Below are positions 50,856 through 59,048 of a stretch of DNA of 64,000 nucleotides, one piece after another. The number at the start of each line of letters is the position of its first letter. Within the stretch, counting starts at the first letter, position 1. The DNA comes from Collinsella sp. TF08-11AT (GTDB lineage: Bacteria; Actinomycetota; Coriobacteriia; Coriobacteriales; Coriobacteriaceae): NCBI RefSeq assembly GCF_003437035.1, contig NZ_QSRL01000001.1, positions 310,001-374,000 on the forward strand, read 5' to 3'. The position numbers and the translations under genes are program-made. The notes beneath the pieces are model-generated. The model saw nothing but the letters and a program-made list of their open reading frames with translations, made no database searches and had not been told where the DNA came from.

Positions 50856-51557
50856 TTACAGCCCGCGAATTCGTACGGCCTCGGGCGGAAACTCTTGCTC
50901 GCCGGCGTCAGTCTTAATGGTCGCGCGACCCCAGATGTCCAGGCCCGCAAACACGCCGACCGCGAGCGGCAGGCCGTTGGGCGACACCGCCGCGACCTGA
51001 CGACCCAGCAGCGGCACCATATCGAAATACTCGCCCAGCACCGGGGCCAGCGGGCCGGCAGCGCCCTGTGGTGTGTTGGCGGCAACCGCCCAGGCGTCAA
51101 CGCGAGCGAGCACCGCCGCGGCCAATGCCTCGACCAGTACCTCGTCGCCCATATCCACGCCGAGCTCGCCCAGTACCGAACGCTCAATATCCACCGTCAC
51201 CGCGGCAAACATGCCCGCGGCACCGGCACCGCCGTTGACGGCGACGCGCGCGAGCGACGTCTCAAACGCAGGCGCGCCGCACACGATGTCACTCGGCCAC
51301 TGGATGCCCACCTTGCCGGCAAGCCCCAGGCCCGGCGTTGCGGCCGTGCCCGCGAGCGCGTCCATCATGCCCATTGCGGCCACAAACGGCAGACCGTGGA
51401 AGGCGTGCATGTTCACATCGGGGCGCACGACCAGCGAAAACGTCAACGACGCCTCGCCCGCGCTCCACGCGCACCGGCCCGCGGACGCACCCTCGCGCCC
51501 CGCGTCGCGCGCCGCGTCGAGCTCGGTACCGGCGGCAACAGCATTCATCTCGATCAT
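50856..51557 (-). CDS. biotin-protein-ligase-like protein, degenerate active site
   Basis: 233 residues. The strands and helices around LTFSLVVRPD, LPFVAAMGMMDAL and KVGIQWPSDIVCG resemble the BirA/LplA catalytic domain, and the C-terminal GVFAGLDIWGRATIKT resembles its small barrel. The usual GRGRxGR loop is not recognisable, and the KWPNDI lysine is Gln (QWPSDI). It may have lost ligase activity or changed substrate. There is no HTH domain. The ATG follows the folK stop immediately (TAGATG), so it is translated with the folate gene. Confidence 0.6.
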   Translation of the reverse strand: MIEMNAVAAGTELDAARDAGREGASAGRCAWSAGEASLTFSLVVRPDVNMHAFHGLPFVAAMGMMDALAGTAATPGLGLAGKVGIQWPSDIVCGAPAFETSLARVAVNGGAGAAGMFAAVTVDIERSVLGELGVDMGDEVLVEALAAAVLARVDAWAVAANTPQGAAGPLAPVLGEYFDMVPLLGRQVAAVSPNGLPLAVGVFAGLDIWGRATIKTDAGEQEFPPEAVRIRGL

Positions 51558-53288
51558 CTACATACGCCCCAATTCGCCCACGATATGGCCCACGCGATCC
51601 TCGGGCTCCTTGACCTCGACGCCGTTGTAGCGGAAGAACCGCGCCGGGTCGTGCATCAGGTCCTCAAGCGGCACCAGCACAAAGTCGCGCTCGCCGATCA
51701 GTGGATGCGGCAGGCGCAGCTTTTTGCCGCCGTGGGTCTCGCCGTCCATCCACAGCAGGTCCAGGTCGATGGTGCGCGGACCGTTGGCCTTGGCCTTTTT
51801 GGAGCGGTCGCGGCCCAGCTCGGCCTCGATCTTCATGAGCTCGTCGAGCAGCACCAGCGGCGCCAACTCGGTCTTGATCTCGATGACGGCGTTGGCAAAC
51901 GCGTCCTGGCGCGTCTCGTAGGCCGGCTCGCTCTCGTAGATCTTGGAGGAGTTGGACACGCAGGTAAGTGGAATCTCGGCGATCATGTCGCGTGCGGCGC
52001 GGATGTTGTCGCAGCGATGCCCCAAGTTGGATCCCACGGCCACAAACGCGCGGCGCGGCTGCGGCTTGGCAACCGCCCAGTAGCCGTTCAGGAACTGCGC
52101 AAAGCCCGCGGCGTCGTGCACGCGCACGATGTTGGCACCGGCCTGGATGGCGCCCAGGCACACGCCAAACGTAGCGGCATCGCGCTCGGCGGCCTCGGTC
52201 ACGCCCGAGACGGCGCCCACAAAGCGCTTGCGCGATACGGCGCACATGAGCGGATAGCCCAGTGACGCCATCTTGGCAGTCTCGCGCTGGATGACGATGT
52301 CCTCGTTGGCCGTCTTGCCAAAGCCCGGACCGGGATCGATGCAGATGCGGTCGCGCGACACGCCGGCGTGGATGAGCGCGCGGGCCTGGTCGGACAGAAA
52401 GCCCATGACGCGGCGCATGATGGGCGCCGAATCGGGCAGGGTGAAGCGGCGGAGCTGCGAGGTGGGCACGTAGGCTTCCTCGCGGCGGGCGCTGCGGCGC
52501 ATCATGGCGACCAGGCGGTCATTGGGCTCCGATGCGGCCTCGGTGGCCTCGGGCGCGGGCGCGACGGTCTCGGCGGCAGCAGCCTGCTCGGCGGCCGGCG
52601 TCTCCTGCTCGCTTGCAGGCTCGGTCGCGGGCTCAGGTTCGCCAAACGGCAACGAGGGCTGCACCACGCCACCCGGAAGCTTGGCCTCCGGCTTAGGCTC
52701 ACCCAGCAACTTGCCGCGACGGCGGCGAGCCGGCTTCTCAGCCTCACGCGCGGCCTCGGCAGCCGCCTCGCGCGCCTTCTCGGCAACAAACGCCGCAGCC
52801 GAGGTATCGAGCTGCACCGTTGCGTGCGTGCGGGCGGGCGCGGCGACCTCGCCGGCATGCATCACGATGACGCCGCAGGTGCTCGTCTTAACAAACTCGA
52901 CCATCTTGGGGTCGGTGAAGCCCGTCACATCGTTGACAATCGAAGCACCGCAGCGCACCGCCGCCTTGGCAACCGCCACATGACGCGTATCGATCGAGAC
53001 GATAGCGCCCTCTTTGGCGAGCGCGCGCACGACGGGCAGCACGCGACGCGCCTCCTCGTCGGGGTTGACCGGGGTAAAGTCGGGGCGCGTGGACTCGCCG
53101 CCCACGTCGATGATGTCGGCGCCGGCATCGAGCATCGCCAGGCCGTACTCGATGGCGGCATCCGGGTCGAAGTGCTCCCCGCCGTCGCTAAACGAATCGG
53201 GCGTCACATTGAGGACGCCCATGATGCGCGGACGATCAAAGCTGAGCTCGTACTTTCCGCACCGCCATGTCTTGCTGTCGTTCGCCAT
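51558..53288 (-). CDS. folP: dihydropteroate synthase-HPPK fusion with internal insertion
   Basis: About 576 residues. DHPS part: MGVLNVTPDSFSDGG, DVGGESTRPDFTPV, SIDTRHVAVAKAAVRCGASI, and later DPGPGFGKT and SRKRFVG. HPPK part from about 425: FVAVGSNLGHR, PRTIDLDLLWMDG, LPHPLIGERDFVL. It makes 6-hydroxymethyl-dihydropterin pyrophosphate and dihydropteroate in folate synthesis. Between IVMHAGE and SDQARALIHAG there is an insert of about 140 residues, Ala/Glu/Pro-rich, in the middle of the DHPS barrel. ATG at 53288 has AGGAGG 6 nt upstream. Confidence 0.93.
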   Translation of the reverse strand: MANDSKTWRCGKYELSFDRPRIMGVLNVTPDSFSDGGEHFDPDAAIEYGLAMLDAGADIIDVGGESTRPDFTPVNPDEEARRVLPVVRALAKEGAIVSIDTRHVAVAKAAVRCGASIVNDVTGFTDPKMVEFVKTSTCGVIVMHAGEVAAPARTHATVQLDTSAAAFVAEKAREAAAEAAREAEKPARRRRGKLLGEPKPEAKLPGGVVQPSLPFGEPEPATEPASEQETPAAEQAAAAETVAPAPEATEAASEPNDRLVAMMRRSARREEAYVPTSQLRRFTLPDSAPIMRRVMGFLSDQARALIHAGVSRDRICIDPGPGFGKTANEDIVIQRETAKMASLGYPLMCAVSRKRFVGAVSGVTEAAERDAATFGVCLGAIQAGANIVRVHDAAGFAQFLNGYWAVAKPQPRRAFVAVGSNLGHRCDNIRAARDMIAEIPLTCVSNSSKIYESEPAYETRQDAFANAVIEIKTELAPLVLLDELMKIEAELGRDRSKKAKANGPRTIDLDLLWMDGETHGGKKLRLPHPLIGERDFVLVPLEDLMHDPARFFRYNGVEVKEPEDRVGHIVGELGRM

Positions 53289-53382
53289 GAACATCCTCCT
53301 AAAATGCCCACGCCGCCGCGCTCGGGCGCTGACGGCGGGGTCGCTTTGCAATCAGTCTTTCTATTGTATCCGCGCGCGCGGG

Positions 53383-54135
53383 CTAGAACGCAAACGCGGC
53401 CGCGATGTCGCAAGAAATCAGCAGGTCGGCATTTGCATCCTGGTCGGTGGGAGCAAGATTGCAAATCGCCAGCGTATCGCCGGTAAAGTAGCGCGTAAGG
53501 CCCGCCGCCGGATACACCACGAGCGAGGTCCCGCCCACAATGAGGGCATCGGCCGCGGCGATGGCGGCAACGGCGCCGGTAAGCACGCGCTCGTCAAGCG
53601 GCTCCTCGTAGAGCACCACATCGGGTTTGATGCGGCCGCCGCACGCAGGGCACACGGGCACGCCCGCGGCATCCTCGTGCTCGCGCGCGCAAATCCATTC
53701 GGCGCTGTAGACCGCGCCGCACGACTGGCAAATGTTGCGGTGGACCGAGCCGTGCAGCTCAAACACGCGCCGTGAACCGGCCACCTGATGCAGGCCATCG
53801 ATGTTTTGCGTCACCACGGCGTCGAGCTTGCCGGCACGCTCCAGCTCGGCCAGCTTGGTGTGGCAGCAGTTGGGCTTGGCGCCAAGCGCGATCATCTTGG
53901 TGCGGTAGAAGTCGAAGAACTCCGCCGGATGCGTCTCGTAAAAGCTGTGCGAGAGCATAGTCTCGGGCGGATAGGAAAACCGTTGGTGATACAGACCGTC
54001 CACGCTGCGGAAATCGGGAATGCCGCTTGCCGTGGAGACGCCCGCACCGCCAAAGAAGACCACGTGACTATGGGTTTCGAACAGCTCCGCCAGCGCGGCA
54101 GAGGCCTGTTTGGGATCCGATATTGCCTGCGTCAT
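53383..54135 (-). CDS. SIR2-family NAD-dependent protein deacylase
   Basis: 250 residues. NAD-binding GGAGVSTASGIPDFRS, TQNIDGLHQ, the catalytic His in FELHGS and the zinc Cys pairs CQSC and CPAC are present. It removes acyl groups from lysines and consumes NAD+. GGAGGAC lies 5 nt before the chosen ATG at 54135. It stands upstream of the folate genes on the same strand and divergent from exonuclease III. Confidence 0.93.
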   Translation of the reverse strand: MTQAISDPKQASAALAELFETHSHVVFFGGAGVSTASGIPDFRSVDGLYHQRFSYPPETMLSHSFYETHPAEFFDFYRTKMIALGAKPNCCHTKLAELERAGKLDAVVTQNIDGLHQVAGSRRVFELHGSVHRNICQSCGAVYSAEWICAREHEDAAGVPVCPACGGRIKPDVVLYEEPLDERVLTGAVAAIAAADALIVGGTSLVVYPAAGLTRYFTGDTLAICNLAPTDQDANADLLISCDIAAAFAF

Positions 54136-54248
54136 ATATGTCCTCCGTCCGTGTCTCCGGGACGGCGGCGTTCGCACTATCACTCGCGGACTCCGCCCCG
54201 CTCTAGTTGCGTTAATCTTAAGCCTGCCAACCCCGTCGAAAGGACACC

Positions 54249-55067
54249 ATGCCTCAGACTTACACTTTCGCCTCGTGGAACGTTAACGGCCTGCGCGCCG
54301 TGCTCAAAAAGGACCCGAGCTTTACCCAGATCGCACAGGAACTCGATGTCGATATCCTAGCGCTGCAGGAAACCAAGCTGCAGGAGGGCCAGGTCGATAT
54401 CGACCTGGCCGGCTATCACCAAACCTGGAGCTACGCCGAGCGCAAGGGCTACTCGGGCACCGCGGTCTTTAGCCGCCAGGAACCGCTGCGCGTGCTGCGC
54501 GCCGATGCACTGCTGCCCTACGCCGGCGAGGGCGAGGCGGCCGAGCTCGTCGCCCAAGCCGCAACCGAGGGCCGCGTCTGCGCGCTCGAGTTCGACAAGT
54601 TTTGGTTTGTGGACGTCTATACGCCCAACGCCCAAAACGAGCTCGCGCGCATCGACGTGCGCATGGCCTGGGACGATGCCTATCGCGGCTTTTTGAGCGC
54701 GCTTGAGCGCGAAACCGGCAAGCCCGTCGTAACCTGCGGCGACTTTAACGTGGCACACGAGGAGATCGACCTTAAGAACCCCAAGTCCAACCGCGGCAAC
54801 GCAGGCTTTTCGGACGAGGAGCGTGGCAAGTTTACCGAGCTGCTCAACGCCGGTTTTACCGACACTTGGCGCGCAGCCAATCCGGACGTCGAGGGCGTCT
54901 ACAGCTGGTGGAGCTACCGCTTTAATGCCCGCAAGAACAACGCAGGTTGGCGCATCGATTACTTCCTGGTGAGCGACGCAATCGCCGGCAACGTACGCGA
55001 CACCGGCATCCGCGGCGACATCTTCGGCAGCGACCACTGCCCCGTCACGCTCGCCCTGGAGCTCTAG
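54249..55067 (+). CDS. xth: exodeoxyribonuclease III
   Basis: 272 residues. Active-site motifs of the AP-endonuclease family: WNVNGLRAVL, LQETKLQ, CGDFNVAHEEIDL, WRIDYFLVS and GSDHCPVTL. It repairs abasic sites and degrades 3' ends in DNA. GAAAGGAC lies just before the ATG. It is followed by a pair of inverted-repeat elements. Confidence 0.94.
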   Translation: MPQTYTFASWNVNGLRAVLKKDPSFTQIAQELDVDILALQETKLQEGQVDIDLAGYHQTWSYAERKGYSGTAVFSRQEPLRVLRADALLPYAGEGEAAELVAQAATEGRVCALEFDKFWFVDVYTPNAQNELARIDVRMAWDDAYRGFLSALERETGKPVVTCGDFNVAHEEIDLKNPKSNRGNAGFSDEERGKFTELLNAGFTDTWRAANPDVEGVYSWWSYRFNARKNNAGWRIDYFLVSDAIAGNVRDTGIRGDIFGSDHCPVTLALEL

Positions 55068-55139
55068 CCCAACTGATCTCCCAAAGGCGGAGAAAGGCGG
55101 GTCGTTTTCGTCTTGCGAGCGTGTTCGCGCAACCCGCCC

Positions 55140-55299
55140 GCCACGAAACCTGCCCATCTACTACGTTTAGGCCGCCATCCTCAACCACAGCGAACAACGC
55201 AAAAAGAAAACCGCAGGTAGAAAGCCTGCGGTTTTTCATAAAACGCGGTTGTGCTTGGGGGTGTCGGGCTAAACGTAGTAGATGGGCCAGTTTCGTGGC
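55140..55299. repeat. inverted-repeat element, class B copy 2
   Basis: 31-bp arms at 55140-55170 and 55269-55299 with two mismatches (GCCACGAAACCTGCCCATCT on the left). The interior has AAAACCGCAGGTAGAAAGC. Total 160 nt, the same as the class B copy near 16 kb. The gap 55068-55600 holds only this element and the next. Confidence 0.95.
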
Positions 55300-55394
55300 G
55301 AGCGCCGTCAACTGATTCCCTGGGGACGTCTGGGGACGGAAGAAAACGGATCAATTGACCCTCTGAGGGCTATGATGCCCGTCATATCAACCGG

Positions 55395-55560
55395 CCATTT
55401 CAAAACTACGCCGGTTTACGGGGCTAAATCGCAAACCCCCAACCATACGCAATTCCGAAATAATAAAACCGCAGGTAAACGGCTTGCTCTATTTCGAAAA
55501 AAGCCGGTATGGTCTGCCTGTGCCAATCTAGCCCCGTAAACCGGCATAGTTTTGAAATGG
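55395..55560. repeat. inverted-repeat element, class A copy 3
   Basis: 32-bp arms at 55395-55426 and 55529-55560 with one mismatch (CAAAACTACGCCGGTTTACG at the core of the left arm). The 154-nt core length matches the other class A copies. The interior has AAAACCGCAGGTAAACGGC. The spacer to class B copy 2 contains CGGAAGAAAACGGATCA, the complement of the spacer motif near 15.9 kb. Confidence 0.95.
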
Positions 55561-55600
55561 CACTTCGGCAGTATTGATTCCCGCCCCGGCGCAACCAGCC

Positions 55601-56314
55601 CTACAGCCCGTATTTCATGACGACGCGGTTGATGCGGCGACGCCAGGGCTTGTACAGAGCGGCCAAGAACGCGCAGGTCGCGAGGCCATGCGTGATGTCG
55701 AACGGCACCGCCGTAGCAAGACGCGCTATGGCGCCCGCCCACGTGAGCGGTTGAACAAAACCGATGATGTCATACGCGTTGATCACAACGCCGTAGAGCA
55801 AGCCCGAGGCAAAGCCGTACGCCATCAGCGCCGGCATGCGCACGGTTCCATCCGCACGGTCGAACGCGCCCGCATGCGCCAGCGCGCCGCCAACATAGCC
55901 AACCAGACCCCAGGCATACATCTGCCACGGCGTCCACATGCCCTGTCCAAAAAAGAAATTGCTGGTCAGCGCCGCCAGCGCGCCAACCATAAAACCATTG
56001 CGGCGACCAAGCGTCGCCCCCGCGATAATGGCGATGGCGCTCACCGGTTTAAAGTCGGGAATGGGGCCAAACAAGATGCGCCCCGCCGCGGCCAACGCCG
56101 CCAACACCAGCGTGGGCATAATCTGGCGCAGGCCCGGGCGCGACACCTCGTAACCCGCAAAGAACAGCGCAAGCACCAGCGCCACCACGACAAGCATGGC
56201 CAACGCTGCCTGCTCAACGCCCGCCAGCAACGCCGCAGCCATCACGGCTGGCACCGCCAGCAGCAGCGGGATCTCCAGTTTTGCAAGCAAGCGCGAGAAA
56301 CGACAGTCCGTCAT
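55601..56314 (-). CDS. ECF transporter substrate-binding (S) component
   Basis: About 237 residues with six hydrophobic helices. PDFKPVSAIAIIAGATLGRRNG and FGQGMWTPWQMYAWGLVGYVG are typical of one group of ECF S components. It should capture a vitamin or similar small molecule and work with the fused ATPase and T component encoded upstream. The start is 4 nt after the ATPase stop. No riboswitch that would name the substrate is seen. Confidence 0.8.
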   Translation of the reverse strand: MTDCRFSRLLAKLEIPLLLAVPAVMAAALLAGVEQAALAMLVVVALVLALFFAGYEVSRPGLRQIMPTLVLAALAAAGRILFGPIPDFKPVSAIAIIAGATLGRRNGFMVGALAALTSNFFFGQGMWTPWQMYAWGLVGYVGGALAHAGAFDRADGTVRMPALMAYGFASGLLYGVVINAYDIIGFVQPLTWAGAIARLATAVPFDITHGLATCAFLAALYKPWRRRINRVVMKYGL

Positions 56315-56318
56315 CCTA

Positions 56319-57962
56319 TCACGCCCTGTAGAACACGTTGTCGGCAAAGAAATCTGCCGGAGGCTCCGTGCAGGCGATCTCGCCGTCGAACATCATGGCA
56401 ATGTCATCGGCAACCTGCTCGGCGAAATCTAGATCGTGCGTAGCCATGATGACGGTGCCTCCAGCCTTCACACGGCCACGCAGGGCGCGAGCGATGATGC
56501 GGCGACTTGCCAGATCAAGGCCCTTGGTGGGCTCATCAAGCAGCAACAGCTCCGGACCAATCAACAGCAGCTTTGCCAACGCAAGTAGCTGGCGCTGACC
56601 GCCCGAAAGATCGTACGGGTGACGCGCCTCCAGGCCCGCCAGGCCCAGGCACGCCGCCTGCTCCTGTGCTGCGGCCTCGTCGTATCCGCAGGTCGAAGCC
56701 CATTCCATCAGCTCGTCGCGCACCGTTTCGGCGACCAGCAATGCCTTGGGATTCTGCGGCAGCAGCGCCGCCGAAGCCGTCCCACGCACCATGCGGCCAC
56801 GCTGCAGCTTAGCCGTCTTGGCCAGCACCGAGAGCATCGTCGACTTGCCGCAGCCGTTTCCGCCCACGACCGCATGCACCGCGCCGGCCGAAAACGTCAC
56901 ATCGAGCCCGCGCAGCACCCAACCGCCCGCGCGATCGTAGCGAAACCAGCCTTCCGACAGGGTGGTAGCCGACCCGCCGTGCATTTTTTGGAGTATTCTG
57001 CTTCCATTCGTGCGCGGGAAGGCTTCCGAGCCGTTCTCGAGCAACATTTGCGCCACAAATTCGGACGATTTGTCCAATTCCGAACTTCTTTTCGCGCTCG
57101 ATACGTCCCCGAGCGGCTCCAGAGAGCCCAAATTGTCCTCACGCCTGCTGAATACTCCGTTTTTTGCACATCGGATGGCACCCCACCCCAACATGTCATC
57201 GGAAAACAGCGATTCTCGGCGTCCCAAAGAAGCCGTATCCGCCACCTCGCGCACGCGACCGCCCTCAATCCGGTTCGCACACGTCGCGTATTCGAGCATT
57301 GGGCGCGGCTGATGCGTAGCCACAACAACCGTGCAGCCCAGCTCACGGTTCACGCGAAACAGCGCGTGCAGAAAATTCTTCTCGGCAACGGGATCGAGCT
57401 GAGACGTGGGCTCGTCGAGCAGCAGCACGCGCGGGCGTAGCGTCAGAACGGCCGCCAACGACAGCAACTGTTTGCGACCGCCCGAAAGCGTGTCAGTATC
57501 GCGGTGAAGCCAATCTTCCAGTCCAAAGAAATAGCTGGTCTCAGCTACGCGACGGCGCATCTCGTCGCGCGACACACCCAGATTCTCTAGGCCAAACGCC
57601 ATCTCGTGCCACACGGTTTCGCACACGATCTGGTTCTCGGGATCCTGGAACACATAACCCACGCGCTCCGCCGATGCCCGCACGTCCATGTCGGCAACGT
57701 TCTCGCCCAGCACGCGCGCATCACCAGTGCGCTCGCCCGCCGGCGCGATCTCGGGCTTGAGCAGCGACAGCAGCGTCGACTTGCCCGAACCGGTACCGCC
57801 AACAAGCAGCGCAAATGCACCTTGGGGAACACGCCAATCAAGCCCCTCGAGCACCGGTGCCTCGGCCCCGGGATAGGCAAAACTAAGGCCCTGCACCTCA
57901 ATCGCCGGAATATCCGGGCCGCACGCCGCGCCCGACACCGGGCCCCTATCCAACCGAGCCAT
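56319..57962 (-). CDS. fused ECF transporter ATPase (EcfA-EcfA')
   Basis: 547 residues with two complete ABC ATPase domains. First: Walker A GGTGSGKST, FQDPENQIV, signature LSGGRKQLLSLA, LLLDEPTSQLD. Second: GGNGCGKST, signature LSGGQRQLLALA, LLLDEPTKGLD. The PENQIV Q-loop is typical of EcfA. The domains are joined by a linker of about 85 residues, most of which is encoded by a 191-nt palindromic DNA element. It shares a TGATG start-stop overlap with the T component and is 4 nt from the S component. Confidence 0.9.
   Translation of the reverse strand: MARLDRGPVSGAACGPDIPAIEVQGLSFAYPGAEAPVLEGLDWRVPQGAFALLVGGTGSGKSTLLSLLKPEIAPAGERTGDARVLGENVADMDVRASAERVGYVFQDPENQIVCETVWHEMAFGLENLGVSRDEMRRRVAETSYFFGLEDWLHRDTDTLSGGRKQLLSLAAVLTLRPRVLLLDEPTSQLDPVAEKNFLHALFRVNRELGCTVVVATHQPRPMLEYATCANRIEGGRVREVADTASLGRRESLFSDDMLGWGAIRCAKNGVFSRREDNLGSLEPLGDVSSAKRSSELDKSSEFVAQMLLENGSEAFPRTNGSRILQKMHGGSATTLSEGWFRYDRAGGWVLRGLDVTFSAGAVHAVVGGNGCGKSTMLSVLAKTAKLQRGRMVRGTASAALLPQNPKALLVAETVRDELMEWASTCGYDEAAAQEQAACLGLAGLEARHPYDLSGGQRQLLALAKLLLIGPELLLLDEPTKGLDLASRRIIARALRGRVKAGGTVIMATHDLDFAEQVADDIAMMFDGEIACTEPPADFFADNVFYRA
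56979..57169. repeat. inverted-repeat element inserted in frame in the ECF ATPase gene
   Basis: The ends GTGCA-n6-GGAGTATTC (56979-56998) and its complement (57150-57169) face each other, with the middle six bases differing. The TGCA-to-TGCA span is 189 nt, a multiple of three, and it stays open: it encodes CAKNGVFSRRED at one end and SRILQKMH at the other. It lies exactly in the linker between the two ATPase domains. Confidence 0.75.
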
Positions 57963-58849
57963 CAGCCAAACCTCTTCTCGTCAATCGCGTGCAGCACACA
58001 GGGCAACACCATCCAAGCCGCGTACACAATATAGCCAGGCCACGGCGCCGGCACCGAAAGCTGCGGGTAAAACGAATACTGCGTCGTCGCGGTCCACGCC
58101 ACCGCCACCGCGACAGCACCAAACAGTGCGAGCCCGGCCAGCGCGGCAACGTCGCTGCGCGCCAGCCGATACCGCGCATACGTCGTACGACGCGTCGCGG
58201 CACCCCACCCGCGCGAGCGCATCGCGTCCGCGCGCTCCAGCGAATCTTCCATGCCCCAGCCCATCAACACGCTCGACGCCCGCAGGCGCGAGCGTACGGG
58301 GTCGGCCGGCGCGCGGCCCGGCACATCAATCGCATCCTGCACCGCCAGCACCGTACGACCGCGGCGCAAAAACTGCGGGATAAGCCTCATGCACATCGAG
58401 ATCATGAGCGCAATCACCGGTGCGGCATTGCCCAGCAGCGCGAGCACCTTGTCGTATTCGAGCATCGACGCCGCCGCCTCAAACCACAGCACGCTCGCCA
58501 CAAACAGCCCGCCCATGCACAGGCCGTATACCATGCTCTCCAGATACACCGCGCGCATGCCAATACGGAACAGCTCCGTCGAGCCCGAGGCGCTAAACAG
58601 CGGATTGAGCACCGCGACGATCAAAATCACCGGCAGCTGCCAGCGGAGCGCGCCCAGCGTGCGGGCAGCCCCACGCGTCGCAAATCCATACGCCAGCCCG
58701 CCCGCAAGTGACAGCGCAATCAGTACCGGCTGCATCGAGAACATAGTGAGCCCCAGCGTCAGCACTATATAGAGTGCCGGCACAGCCGGATGCGACATCG
58801 AGAATGCCGCGACGGGCTCGCCGCCAAACTCCTCTCGTATGTTGTCCAC
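57962..58849 (-). CDS. ECF transporter membrane (T) component
   Basis: About 295 residues from GTG at 58849 (VDNIREEFGGEPVAAFSMSH). Six or so helices and the coupling-helix motif DAMRSRGWGAATRRT, the Ala-Arg-Gly-type signature that contacts the ATPases. The frame is open upstream to 59020, which would give 352 residues, longer than usual; the GTG start has GAGGGA upstream and fits the family length. The stop overlaps the ATPase start. Confidence 0.82.
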   Translation of the reverse strand: MDNIREEFGGEPVAAFSMSHPAVPALYIVLTLGLTMFSMQPVLIALSLAGGLAYGFATRGAARTLGALRWQLPVILIVAVLNPLFSASGSTELFRIGMRAVYLESMVYGLCMGGLFVASVLWFEAAASMLEYDKVLALLGNAAPVIALMISMCMRLIPQFLRRGRTVLAVQDAIDVPGRAPADPVRSRLRASSVLMGWGMEDSLERADAMRSRGWGAATRRTTYARYRLARSDVAALAGLALFGAVAVAVAWTATTQYSFYPQLSVPAPWPGYIVYAAWMVLPCVLHAIDEKRFG

Positions 58850-59048
58850 GGGCACCCCCGTTCCCTCGCTCAAACAACAGCTCCGCAGCACCGCCAACGC
58901 CGCACGCACGCAGTGCAAACGCCACGCCGGCGGTGCAAGCCTCAACCGCCGCAAACCAATCGTTACGCGCTCGTCATATGCCTGCGGTATCATATTGCGC
59001 CGTGTATCGTTTCCAAACACACGTCTCTATAACGTAACAGGAGATCAC

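Noticed and set aside
55601-59048. Riboswitch controlling the ECF transporter
   Set aside because: The leader region upstream of the T component is only the short interval to glmU and shows no recognisable cobalamin, TPP or other aptamer.
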